Assembly: GCA_951799445.1 (NCBI GenBank)
Contig: OX637288.1
Location: forward strand, 13,022,501 to 13,086,500
Reading direction: 5' to 3'
Length of the DNA: 64,000 nt
DNA from: Pseudisothecium myosuroides
Taxonomy: Eukaryota; Streptophyta; Bryopsida; Hypnales; Lembophyllaceae
In this document: piece by piece, positions 36,427-48,389 of the stretch
Position numbering within the stretch: position 1 is the first letter of the stretch
Layout: every line of letters starts with the position of its first letter
Program-made: the position numbers and the translations under genes
Notes under the pieces: generated by a model
Database searches by the model: none
What the model was told of the DNA's origin: nothing
What the model saw: only the letters and a program-made list of their open reading frames with translations

Positions 36427-38787
36427 ATGATATTGGCTGTTGGTGAGTGAGGAACTTTTGCTTTCAATTAGGCACTACAGCTTCTGAAAGAGAAACCTAA
36501 TTTTGATGACTTTCAAAGCAGCAGCATCCTTGACTTATTGCTTGAATGCTTGTATGTCCATTGTTGACGTAAGGTAGAGATACTCTAAAAGCATTAGTGT
36601 AAGAGGCTCTTCGAGATGATTGTGAAGGTGATTTGAAGTCTTTTAGTCCTCTTCTAACATGTAAAATCTAAAATTAAGGTCATGGAAAAAATATGAGGTT
36701 AAAACACATAATATGCATACCTTATGTGAAGGTCTGATTTGGCACTTGTGTGTCGAAATACTTTCTTTTTCATGCGCAAAGGGTTTGGGCAATTGAAACT
36801 TTAGTGTTAGAGTTTTGGCATTCTGGCATCCAATTTTTTTTGTGTTAGGCAACTTCTAGGTTTTCTTGTTTTGGAAAACCAATCATGGGGGTCTTAAGGC
36901 ATGATGTAGGTTTTCAGAAATATTCAAAAATTTAGGCAATATGGATGAAATTTTTTTGCAACATTTTAGACATTTCACTTTTAATATTCCAAACATTCAA
37001 ACATTCCAAAAAATACTTAATTTATGTTTGAATTGACCTTCACATAAGGTAACCATGATCGATTTATAGCTTCTCAAAATCTACTCTACAATTTAAAAAA
37101 TAGATTTTCAATGTAATTTTTTTCCTAAGATCTAGTGTACCTGAAGCCTACCATTTGTAACATAGATAGTGTAGCAACAACTAGCTATATTATTGGCATC
37201 TAGGAAACAATTTGATAAGGACTCTTTCACAAGGGGCATGCCCAAAATTGATAACTTGAACAATGTAGTCGATGTAAATGGGAAACAATTCCAACAACCA
37301 TTTATACTAAGAAATCAAGATAATTTTGCAATGGACAACCTTGAGTTACACAAAATCTTCAATGGACTTTTATTTATTTTTTAATTTCAAAATTGAGTTT
37401 TTGATGCTTAAATAGACTAAAAAGGTTATTTAACTAATTTTTTTACTAAAAATAGTAATTTGGTAAGAATTTATTTAAATTCAAAATTTAGTTGACACCC
37501 GAATATGGTGCCCGAGCAGTTTGGGGGTGGAGTAAGGCAACTACAACTACTTATATGTTCTTGCCTACTGAATGTATTGGCTCTATTTGTAAGAGCCTAG
37601 GATTGCTTTTAGATACACCCATTTTTTGCTCTTTGAAAATTAATAATTTATTGAGACAGTGACCAAAAAATGCATAAGGGAATTTTGAATATGCTTTTAA
37701 CTTTTAATAAGATCTAATATGGAATTGCATAAGAGGAAAAAAATTCAATTACTTATTGGGACACATTTGGATGTAGTTAGCTTACATTTACATGGCCATT
37801 GATTTTTGAATGGAAATGGGATTGTCCACTATCCCTTGAGAAGTAAAGGCATCCAAACTCCCTCTTTGAAATTGCATAAAAATTCATGCATTGGTAGTGA
37901 TGAACATTTGATCTCAATAATTTGGTTTTTGTTTATAAAATGATCCTTTTAGGGTCCTATAAATTTCTTAGAGATTTCATTGTTACATGATAAAAATAAT
38001 CTTGTAGAATTTAGATTTTTTGTTGTACAACTCAAAATAATCCCCTTCAATTTGTACAAACATTTTTTTGAGACTTACCACTATGTATTGAACTACAAAC
38101 TCTTTAGTTTTACACATTTACATTTACATTTTTTTTTCCATCTCAACATGAAGCATCAAGTGACTAAACTAGCCACATTGCTAAAACATTTTTTTATGAA
38201 TCAACATAATTGGAAGTACTCGGTCCAATTGCATGTACCTCCTATGCTCACAAAAACATTCAACATCCACATGCTCATTGAGAGGCTAAATCCCTATTTC
38301 ATCCAACCAGCTAATATGTCACTTTCAAACATTGACATTAGAGAAATAATCGGCCCTTTGGAGGGTTGCTTTATAGCCCTCAAAGGACCCCAAAGATTAC
38401 CTTTTTTTTGGCTTAAGGAATTTTTTTCCCCTATCCACGCTCACCTTCCGTCGAGCTGTCAAATGACTATCGATGGCTACGAATCCAAGTTTCAATATTC
38501 AGTATTCAAGGTTAAGGTACGTACTTTGGTGCACCTTCATTTGATTATTGAACAATTTTAACTCGGATACTATTTGAACTCTAATCAAGTTGTGGAAAAG
38601 TAGGGCAAATGTCTAAAATAGTCCAATGACCATCTACCATCAACAAATTTTTTTGATGGCAATGTGAAAAATTTACTTTATTGACATTTGGTGAGAATGA
38701 TGGGTGAAGTGGTTGTTTTTATAATGAAATCAATTGTCTATCACAAATCTTCAAAGAGTATTAGACAGTTGAAGTTGAAAGTTTGGA
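36427..38787. other. intergenic, AT-rich
   Basis: This is the 3' flank of CPSF73-II followed by AT-rich DNA. An open frame across 37980-38561 has no ATG at its start and no recognised domain. No gene is supported. Confidence 0.55.
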
Positions 38788-39213
38788 TGCTCATAGTCAA
38801 AATGTAGAAATTGTGCTAAGTGTTGAATTTTAAACCTCATTTAGGCATAGTAGAATAACTACTGTTTAAAAAAACTTTGAACTAAGTTAATGTGAAAAAA
38901 TCAAGCTAAATTTTATCTCCAAAAATTGGTTTGAGGTTTTGAGACTCCAATAAAAAGTTAAGGAGAAAATTTAGAGAGGGTGTTTGAAAATATTAAAAAA
39001 AATGTCCCTTCCAATTCTTCTTTGAAATTTGTCCATAGCTTTTAGTTGGAGTCTCAAAACCTCAAACCAATCTTTGGAGATGAAATTGAGCTTGATTTTT
39101 CACATTAACTTAATTCAGAGTTTTTGAAAATAGTTATTCTACTATGCCTAAATGAGGTCTAAAATTCAACTTTTAGCACAATTTTTGCATTTGACTTAAC
39201 TATGAGTAGTTGA
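38788..39213. mobile_element. fold-back MITE, family F, copy 2
   Basis: Arms of about 200 bases are inverted copies. They share CCTCATTTAGGCATAGTA and the CTCCAAAAATTGGTTTGAGG region with copy 1 at 23731-24131. The outer flanks (ACTCATAGT... and GTGCTAA.GTTGAATTTTA) are also inverted, so this copy extends further than the core shared by both. Confidence 0.85.
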
Positions 39214-40329
39214 GCTCCTATTGTTCCTAATTTACATATCCCACATGGATTGTTTCTCCTACTACTACCTCACTTGTATAAAGAGTTTATTTTCTCATTT
39301 TGAAAACAACAAATTAAATAAGTGACTTTTGAAGGTAGAAGCCTTTGATAACTAGCTACAAAAGCCACTTAATTTGTTTAATTGGTAGATTAAACTCCAT
39401 GTATAATTGTATTTGTATTGTCTTGTACCCTTGCCTTGACATACCTAAATAATGTATTCTGACATCTTTTATAAAATTCAGTTGGTTTGACTTTCATGTT
39501 TGTACGAATTTTGTAAAGTTGGCAGTGATGTGAAAAACCTTAACAATGTCACTACTGAGCGGTCTTCCAGAGGCTTGATTATTTCTCTAGTATAATTCAC
39601 CGAACAAATTTTAAAAAATAGAAAAAATCCTTCCATGTTCAAAGATAAAAATAAAAATAAAAATCTACAAATACCCAGGCAAATACCAGATGAAGTTACC
39701 AACTTTCCAGCCCAATGGCCGTCTGGTGAAGTGGTAAGTTTTCGACAGAAAAATAAATTGTTTGACAAGGTATGTCTTCTTCAAAATATTAAATACTTCA
39801 CCAACTTTAGAATGCCATTCACTCAGCATATATGACGCTCCACTATAAATGGCCTTCTTTTGGAGTATGCTGTTGTTTTTTAGTGCTTCCCAGAACTTGT
39901 CCACTTGCATTTATTCTAGCCTTTCGGTAAGGCAAATCTCGCCATTCTTTCCAGTGAATAAAATAAGTGAAAGGGAGGGTCGTGCGATACGCTCCCTGAC
40001 GACATTTTCAGGCGCCTTGCTGGCGCTTACAACGATTTCTTCACCCGGGGGAGTGGTTGCCCAAGGGTTTTTTTCCCTCGCATGTGGCGACTGCCCATTT
40101 CCAGCGCCGAGCAGCAATTGACGACACTTCTCGTGCTTTGGAAGTTGAATTGGCGAATCTGCAAACAAATTGAATTCCAATACGGAAAAGTATTACCCAG
40201 GGGAGTTGAACCCCGGCCGTGAAGGCCTTGCCCAACGCAATGGATAATCCCACCCACCCCCAACCCAGTTAGTAAAACTGTTGAAAAAAACTTTGAAGTC
40301 CAAACTTGCCGGATTAATGGAAACAGAGC
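39214..40329. other. intergenic; possible 3' part of the hAT element
   Basis: No gene is seen up to the transposase stop at 40330. From about 39.9 kb composition shifts to higher GC, as in the transposase, so the element probably reaches to at least 40.0-40.3 kb. Its terminal repeat was not found. Confidence 0.45.
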
Positions 40330-42726
40330 TTACAAGTCTGTTCCTCGGCGTACTCTCTCCTCCCGCCATGAACTGATCGCCTTGTGCACAGGGAAGGTGC
40401 TCAAAGTGAAGAACTCTTGTGAGAAGAGTTTAACACAAGTATCCACATGGCCATCCAAACGATTCCTCAATTTCGACTTCATGAAACTGAGAATTGAAAA
40501 GGTGCGCTCATCGGCAACACTTCCCAAGACTACACAAGTTGCAATTTTAGCCAGCTTGATGAACTCTGACAAACGGTTCAGCATGAGCGCATTTTGTCCA
40601 ATGCGAACTCATGCTTTTGTCAACGGATTTTGCTCCACGGGTTCCTCCATAGCTGCTTTCGCATGGGATTTCATATTGAGCTTAAATAGTGACATTTGCA
40701 ACGTCAACAGCCTCCCGTCTATGAGGGGATCCACCTGCTGCTGCTTGGGCTCCTCTTCACTTCCAATATCAACCTGGTGCACAACAGCAAAGTGGGACTT
40801 GACGGTTGCAATGTGCAAGGGAAACAAATCGTCTGCGTTGGGCTGCAGCCAGTATTGAGGAAATACTATGCCTAATGCAGACATAAGCTCAACCTCAGGG
40901 AAGCGCACATCAAGCTCCGAAGTCAACATTTCGGCAGCCTCTCTACACTGGGACTTTACCGAAGAAATCACGGCAGCCAAGTCCTGCTTGGTCACCAGCA
41001 GCTTCTTGCCACTCACAGGGCAAATGGAGTGTGCTGCATACGTACGTCCTGCAATACGAAAAGCAAGACTCTCCCCTCCCGTGTTCAAGTCAGTTATCCA
41101 TTCCTGTGAAATACAGTACGACTGATCATGGATGACATCATAGAACATCTGGAAATGTTGTTGCTGCCAAGCAGAGTCTTTGTCAGTGTACATGGCATAC
41201 AATTCACCTTGGCAAATCTTCACTACCGCCACATAGTCACTCACAAAAACATTGTTAGACAGCGCAAATTTCATCAGGGAATTCACGGATTCTAGCAAAG
41301 GCATGAGGCAGGGGAGACCAAGCAGTGTACCAATGTCACAAAGCAAATCATAGTTCACCCTCGCTGATTCCTTCGTGGCTGCCTGCTTTGCAATCAAGTT
41401 GGGCTTTTTCACCGCAGCATCTTCACACATCTTCACGACCAGTGTCTTGTACTCACCCATGATCCGCCTCAGTGGCTCTAGCAAAGAAATCCAACTTGTC
41501 TTCACGTTGCAGAGCATCCGGTGGCCCTCTGTTTCCACTAAGTCAGCAAGTTTTTGGAATTCTAAGTTACGCTTCGGACTGTGACTGAAGTAGGCGTACA
41601 TTGCTTGGCAAAGTGCTTCTAGTCTAGAGACAACCGACAAATTTGAAAGAGGCTCCACGGCCAGATTTGTTTGATGTGCCATGCAATGCACACCAAAAAG
41701 AAACGGGGCCATGTAGTCCTTCATCTGCACAATCATCCCATTCCAAGACCCCTGGAAGACGGAGGCACCATCTACACCGAAACAAACCAATCTACTCGCA
41801 ACCTGAACTTGAGACAGACCTGCATGGTGAGAAACCATACCCTGAATGCAGCTGCGAATGCCGTCAGCCCCGTTGCCTTCAACCAGGTGACTCAAGGAGA
41901 AGAAGCGGGCCTTGGAGATGACCTGCATTGTATGATCTGCCAACGCTTTCGCCAAATGGTCAACCATCTCCCACGCTACGGGAATGCTCCAGTGCTTTGC
42001 AGGGAAATCTGGAACAAAAAGAAGCTGCAGCAGCTCCCGCAAGTTCTCAAATTGGTTGAGCGGGCGACCCTGCATCAGCAACCACAGCATGCAACGGAAT
42101 TGCACCACTTTGTGCTTCCGCTCCGCAATCGTCCCCTTAGCCACCTGTTGTAACACAGTATCCCCAGCCTTCCCTAGACGTGCAAAGTAGGTTTTTTCGT
42201 TTTTCATGTGAGCATTATTGGAAAGAAAGTAATGCTCCCCTGCCTTGACCTTCCCGAAAGAAGTAGCTGCCTTCCTCCGACCACAGTGTTTCCAAAGAGA
42301 ATCAAGCTTTGGAACTATCAGCTTTTCCCTCCTCTCAACCTCTGTGCAGATTTTGCATCGTACCTGCCTGATCTTCCTGTCTGCCCCCACGACGCTCTCC
42401 GCCCATGGCATGCGTGCGGCCCAAGTGTCTTGCCATTGCCGATTGGATTCATACCGTGAGCGCTTTGCCCGAGCCAAATCATGAGCGGGTGACGCCTCTG
42501 CTGCGTCGAGGATGACAATGTCGGAAGCTGCGACCAACGGCATCAGCGGTGCATCAACATCGAGACCCGAATCCAGTCCGCAAGCAGTGGTCAGAGGGGT
42601 GCCAAGAAGCACCGGGGACTGACAATGTGCCTGCGTCAAGGCAGATAGGGGAATTGATTCAGAAACAACAGAATTCACCCTCCCCTCATACAAAAACTTC
42701 TTCATCATGGATTGATGGGGAGGCAT
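40330..42726 (-). pseudogene. hAT-superfamily transposase, broken by one TGA
   Basis: From the ATG at 42726 one frame runs 705 codons to a TGA at 40609-40611 and then, in the same frame, another 93 codons to 40330. The N-terminal region has a zinc-finger-like CKICTEVERR...LDSLWKHCGRRKA (about residues 124-150). The RNase-H-like core shows CFGVDGASVFQG (about 317) and FGVHCMAHQTNLAVE (about 345). The dimerisation domain SVADERTFSILSFMKSKLRN lies after the TGA. The order and words fit the ZNF862-like hAT group common in non-seed plants. The segment between FFSLS and VEGNGAD (around 41880 on the + strand) looks shortened, removing where relatives carry an acidic catalytic residue. The frame is intronless and has higher GC than its surroundings. 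Inverted ends and an 8-bp target duplication were not located. Confidence 0.85.
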
Positions 42727-45486
42727 GATCGGAAACCAAGTGCACAGACAAATTCGTCACAAGAAAGTAGGAGCAACAGTACAAAAGAAGCGCGTGAAAA
42801 AAGCATGAAGGATGAGAACTCATCTGCCAAAAATTGGCTGAGAATTTCACAATTTATGCACGAGCCCACTCTACTTCCACCGCAAACCTGCCAAACACCA
42901 ACACAATACGGAAAACAAAGACCCTAAATCCTACATTGCTAAAATCTGAAGCCCCCATCAATGCAGAGGATAAATTAGCAATCCCAAAGTCCACTCGCCC
43001 ATGCTGCACGCCTCCACCTTCTAGCCACATTGTCCTCCAGCATTTGTAGCTACCCTAAATGGAAGAAAGTTACAAAAACTCTTCTCGAAATTCCGCTCTT
43101 AAACCTCAGCCGCACCCTAGAATTCCCTAAAACAAACTGCAATTAGGAACCTGAAAAGCCTCCTCTCGTTAAACCCTTAATCACAATCGTGCACCGTGAA
43201 TCATGAACCTGCATGCATACTAAAAACGCGATTGGCGACAAATCTGGAAGAAAGCTCGAACATCAGGCGAATGACAGGCAAAGAGGAGCAGCGCACCATG
43301 AAAAAACTTTGGCGAAGCACGAGGGAAAACAAGTAATTAGGCGCTAAACTTGCCCACACCTGTCGTAAGTGGCGACCACCCACTCCTGATGCACAGGTCG
43401 GGGAAGCGACTGCTGCAGGCCCGGGGCGGCTGACGAGGCACCCTAGCCAGCCTTGTCAGTCGACCTCAGGCGACAAAAAAAAATTTTAATCCCTGTTTTT
43501 TTTTTTAAAAATTCGACAGACCGAAAGTGAGGGGGGCAGGTGGCGAAAATTCGCCAATAATTTTTTTGCTGATTCCTTCATCAACTTTGGGGAAGTCATT
43601 TGTGCCAGACAAGAATTGAGTGAAAAACATAAGATTTGGAGAACATGGTATGCTCTCCAAATCAGTGGAATGCTCCATTGGTCCTATGATTTAACTTACT
43701 AGTTAGAACTCCGAACGAACTGTAGTTGTATCCATTCTTTCGTAATCTGTGAATTCCAAATAGAACAAGGGAATTGATTCTTCGTACACTCACGGAGTCC
43801 CCTTTTATACGTACCCCAGACTGAAATAAAATTAAAAACAATAATAAAAAAAAAAAAACAGAGTCCACTCCAACTGGGCTTACTTAATCCAGCAACGTAC
43901 AGCATCAAATACACATCTCACGATCTCCGGGAGCCCACTAGTCCAGATTCCCTCCCAGAACCAGCATGCAATCCGAGTGAACACCACCGCAAGCGGCAAG
44001 CCGCAAGCAATCGTGTGTCAACGGGCAGAATCATCATATAAATAATAAACTGGCAGTGTTTTTCAGTGATTTCCGCAATGCTTTATGCACTTGTGGTACG
44101 GTCAAACTAAATATCTACACGGGGTCTATTGCAGTTATTCTGAGAATCTGAGGAAGAGCTGCTAGACAATAGTGCTCCGCAGTTTTCGATTCGTAATCGG
44201 GAAGGGAAGCTGCCACCAACTTTCATGAAATGGTCAAATTCAGTAAATGGGCACGATTTCTGAGCCAAAAATTGTGACATACAGGAGTCTGCATCTAGGA
44301 CAGATTCATGTGGCTTTTTTTGAACCACATCAGACCGCACTAAAGAACGCTAGTTTAAAGAACTTGACCTTTGAGTCACTCTCTCCAGTCATGAGTTATT
44401 CAAAATTTGGTGATGGATCTATCTGTGCCGAATTGCGTAATGCTTATCGCTGTTTTGTCTTCACTAGCACATGAACAGCGCTTGTCCATCTAGATTGTGA
44501 TAATGTCAGGTCAGCGGCACTGCGGTACTGGTTCTTACCCTTCGATGGATCTCAGGGGTTTTGTCGATTCCGGCACGGAGAAAACATGGCTTAATATCGC
44601 TATTCCGGGTGAGGTTCACACTGGCTGCACCCCATCATGGTCATATTCGATAAATTGATCGTTTCAGCTTTCAAAGCACCAAATTACCGCACTCAAGTCA
44701 AGTGCACAGAGCTCTGAAAACCAGGACGGGTAAAGATCTGACGTTTCTGGAAAATGGACAATTAAATGAAGAATGCCGAGGTCTAGTTTATTCCACAAGT
44801 CTTATAAGAGGTACGGTGATATCAGCGACTGAGTTCATCGACAATTTTCTTTTTAAATTGGCGCTATTCTGGGCGACAAAAATTGTAACATTCAGCAGCT
44901 CAGGGCTCTGAAAATTACGTACGACTGGTATAGATTTCCATTTGAGACCCTGAAAGTGACGAAGTCATGGAATCCGCCAATGATTTTAAAGAATTTGACG
45001 TTGTTTGGTTTCAATGATTTGGAGTCGAGTGAGGTGTTACCTTCTCCTCGATGGAAATTAGCTTCTACGTGCTCTCACAGCTTAATTGTAACCTGGCCCG
45101 ACTTCTCTAAACCCAGATTCGCCACTTGTTTTTTTCCCTAATGGGAATTAAGTTTTTGCACTCTGTAATCGAAGGTTAATTACTCAGACACCCTGTCACA
45201 GGAATAAAACAAAAGTGTCTATTAATTAAATTCCACTGTCCAGATGGCTCCAGTTGCGGTGGCTCAGCCAGCGGAACGTCAATCAGTGCTCCAACTGATC
45301 AGCTCATCAGCGTCACAAGATTCCAAACCTCGAGCGCATGTGCATATATGACCGACCCCAGTCTGACGTACTCCTGTCCAAGTCAGATATACGTCTTCGT
45401 CCCGAGAATCCCTGGTCAAATCAATTAAGTCAGCTGCTTCGTGATTGATCATTCACTCCATCTAGATAACTCTACATTTCCGTGAA
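42727..45486. other. intergenic, probably including the 5' flank of the hAT element
   Basis: GC-rich to about 43.6 kb, with runs of A/T at 43475-43510, then mixed. No gene is supported. A weak, diverged repetition of words such as CAAAAATTGTGACAT and TTAAAGAA.TTGAC occurs between 44.2 and 45.0 kb. Confidence 0.45.
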
Positions 45487-45495
45487 TATATATAA
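45487..45495 (+). promoter_or_regulatory. TATA box candidate of the haloperoxidase-like gene
   Basis: TATATATAA lies 268 bases upstream of the ATG at 45763. The distance allows a 5' UTR of about 240 bases. The call is by motif and position only. Confidence 0.4.
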
Positions 45496-45632
45496 GATGG
45501 TCCAATCTCCATTGTAGTATGAACCTTGCATGTTTCAGATTCAGCTTGAATTGAACAGTAGATGGGATCGGTCGGAGTCGTAGTCTTGTGGTACGTCCAT
45601 GAAGACAAACTTGCTATGAATCGGTACTGACA

Positions 45633-45701
45633 GAGCTTGTGAGGGTTCAGTGAAGTGCGGACTTGGTGTAATTTTATTGAGCTTGTGAGGGTTCAGTGAA
45701 G
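45633..45701 (+). repeat. 23-bp direct repeat in the presumed 5' UTR
   Basis: GAGCTTGTGAGGGTTCAGTG plus AAG occurs at 45633-45655 and again at 45679-45701, between the TATA candidate and the start codon of the haloperoxidase-like gene. Confidence 0.8.
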
Positions 45702-45762
45702 TTTTGTTGAGTGCTCTGGGAATCGGAGGTGAAGTTTTGTTAATTATTTGCCACATCGATCG

Positions 45763-48389
45763 ATGGCGATGGGAAAAGTATACAAGACGATGGCGGTGCT
45801 TGCGCTGGTGTTGCTGCTGCTGCAAGTCCCGACTCCTGTGACAGCCGAGGTGGACAATGTGGCCTTCCAGTGGACGGACCTGCTCAACACGCTCTTGTGC
45901 AGCCAAATCGCCGCGCCATTGACCGCCGGCATACAGTAGCAGCTCCACCTCTCCCAATGGCACGCGCTGCTGGCGCTTCGCGGTCTCGGAGGCGGCACCA
46001 AGGAAGAGGCCGTGGTGGCGTACGCCAGTTGGAAAATCCTCGGACACTACTTCTCATTCGCACAGGTACAGCTTGTACTCTAGTTATTACAGGATCATTA
46101 CAATGCCATGTCTATCTATAGATGAATATAAAATGCCTATCTCTGCTACAGTGTATAGTATTGAAGAATTCATTCCATAGTCAATGTTCAGAGATGATAA
46201 AATAGGATACACTGGGATACACTAGGAATGGAATTTATATCGTCATCTCAATGCCTTATAAATTGTGACATCGGAGAAATCCAAGTCATTGAAGAATTTT
46301 GAAGTCAACGTCCAGTGATGATACGCTAGGATAAGTACAATAGGATACGTACAATAGGATACGCTACAAATGAAGTTTGGACGTTCACAAAAGGACATTT
46401 TTCCAGTTTCCATTTCGGATTTCTCCTGCGTGACGTTCACGTACTCGACACGAGGATTGCTATTGCAATTTCGAGTGCACTGACTAATTGAATTTCACTG
46501 GAATTTGGGGTACGTGTTACTTGTGCGCGCAGGTGCTAGACCTTCAGATCGGTCCCCTGTTAGACACCCAGCTCCGCCTGTCCAAGGTCACCCTCCCCGA
46601 GCAACTTCTCGCCCAACGCATCGGCGAAACCGTCGCCTACAGCATGATCCAAAAGCGAGGCACCACTTCCTCCGAATTCACTCTGGGCGCCGTCAAGCGC
46701 GCGCTCAGAGCCGCCCACCGCCCCGCCCCCACCGGCGTCTTCCGTTTCTTCGACGACTCCCCCTCCGGCCAAGACACCGCCACTTTCTTCTTCCACGTCA
46801 TGACTCTCTGGAAGCCCTTCGTCATCCCGGACCCCATCGACTTTGTCAAAACCCACTTCCCGAACTTGAAACCCCCAGTGATCCCTTCCAAGGAATGGGA
46901 CGAGAACTGGACGGGGTTGAAGGACATCGGGCGGATTGACTGGCCAGGACGCACAGCCGAGATGAACCTGACTGCGAATCTGGTCGGGTGTCCGAGATTG
47001 AACAACAATAAGTGCCACTTCGAGCAGCAAGCGAATGCCGCGGCGCAGAGTGCGTTGCCGAAGGGAACAAGCTTGTATGAGAGTGTGGAGCTGTTGGCGA
47101 AGATTAGCGTGGCGCAGTATGATGCGAGGAATGCGCAGGCGACGCTGAAGTATGGGTTTTGGTTTTAGAGGTCGTCGCAGGCATATCAGGAAGGGGATTC
47201 AAAGCATCGGCCTATTCCGAATTGGACACCGTTTCTGCCGACGCCGTTGGAGCCCGAGTGGCCGTCGGGGACGGTGACGTTTGTGTCTGCAGAGGCGAGG
47301 CCGTTGCAGACATTCTTCGGGAAGGGGAAAAAGGTAAGTGACACACTGTTCTAATGCAAGTGCCAAAAAAAGTGATGCACGCACAAGCAGTTTAGTCTTC
47401 CGTTAACACTTACCCCCAATTATTTATTGAAATCACCATTTGTAATAATAGAAAATATGAAATCAACCTTCTCGTTGGTTGAAACAACACATATGATCCT
47501 ATGATGCCAATTGATGTTCTTTCAACAGGGGGTTTGCATCATTGTTAAATATGCTTTACTGTCGAATCTGTCAGATTCAAGTTTTCTAGAGTTGGCGTTC
47601 TTCTCTCTTCTCTTTCAACATCCTGTGTTCTTGAGCTTGAACCACAATCTCTCGATAAAACATAATTGAAAAACGCTGGAAAAAACTTCAAAGTGATGTT
47701 GAGCGACTTACAAAGTGAGAACGTTCTCTGGAAGCCCTTCTTCGTTACTAAATATGGTGCCAACCCAATGCTGAAACATTTTGAATCTTGAACAGCATTG
47801 AACAGCATCTTACAACATCGACAGATATGTTGTCTCAACCTCCTAGTTGGGTTCACAACCTTACGTCATTTTCAAATGTTGTCTCAAGTTTCAACAACAT
47901 ACAGGGTTTTTGAAGGATTGATCTAGCTGGATTCAAGTTAAGTTTCAATTAACAGGGGTTTTACATGTACTGGTGAACATTCAAAGCTTATAATAACTAG
48001 CGTGCACAGCTAGATTCAAGTTCCTTGCTGCAGATTCATTCCGTGCGTGCAGGTGTCGTTCACGATAGCAGGCGGTGGGACGTTCGACTGCGCAGGTTTC
48101 GAGGGCGACCCCATTCCGACACGGCACTATTCTTCCCTGGAGGCCTTCATCAAAGAGTCGCAGTTGCTTCATCAAAGAGTCGCAGTTGTCGAGGATGTAT
48201 GCTGGAGCGCACTTCCAGGACACCGTGGACGACAGATGCGTGGTGGGCACCACTGTGGCGGAGTACGTGGAGAAGCATTGGGGGCAAATCACGCCGTCGG
48301 GCACCTTGCCGGACCTGGCGTTCCTGAACATCCTAGCCAAGGTGCCGAAGAAATCCGGGGAGTTTAGTCCCATCACAACTGATGTTTAA
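45763..48389 (+). pseudogene. secreted vanadium-haloperoxidase-like (PAP2 superfamily) pseudogene
   Basis: Three exons, 45763-46065, 46533-47334 and 48053-48389, with GT-AG junctions. The first starts MAMGKVYKTM and has a strong signal peptide, hydrophobic core LALVLLLL, cleavage likely after VTA. The family pattern is visible downstream: WTPFLPTPLEPEWPSG, TFFGKG, TRHYSSLEAFI, then MYAGAHF and VGTTVAEYV. In active enzymes the motif after PSG begins with histidine; here it is PSGTVTF, so that His is absent, while the later vanadate-ligand His in AGAHF is kept. Four lesions are seen: in-frame TAG at 45937 and 47166 (the second where the family has Trp in the FW-R motif), one extra T near 47280, and a 22-base tandem duplication at 48145-48188 that shifts frame. 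Active relatives halogenate substrates or remove phosphate outside the cell. Confidence 0.8.
48145..48188 (+). repeat. perfect 22-bp tandem duplication
   Basis: CTTCATCAAAGAGTCGCAGT plus TG is present twice without spacer, 48145-48166 and 48167-48188. Removing one copy restores the haloperoxidase frame across this point. Confidence 0.95.

Noticed and set aside
37980..38561. 193-codon frame
   Set aside because: It starts at TTG, is rich in Phe/His/Leu from AT-rich DNA, and has no recognised motif.
40180..40262. tRNA-like or SINE-like segment on the minus strand with GGGTTCAACTCCC resembling a B box
   Set aside because: No proper acceptor stem, no variable loop between the anticodon-like hairpin and the B-box-like hairpin, and no convincing A box.
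44226..45010. Possible degenerate tandem repeats
   Set aside because: Only short words recur, with irregular spacing; not distinguishable by eye from chance.
46505..47030. Overlapping long frames on both strands across the haloperoxidase exon
   Set aside because: They are shadows caused by high GC at the third position of the real exon.
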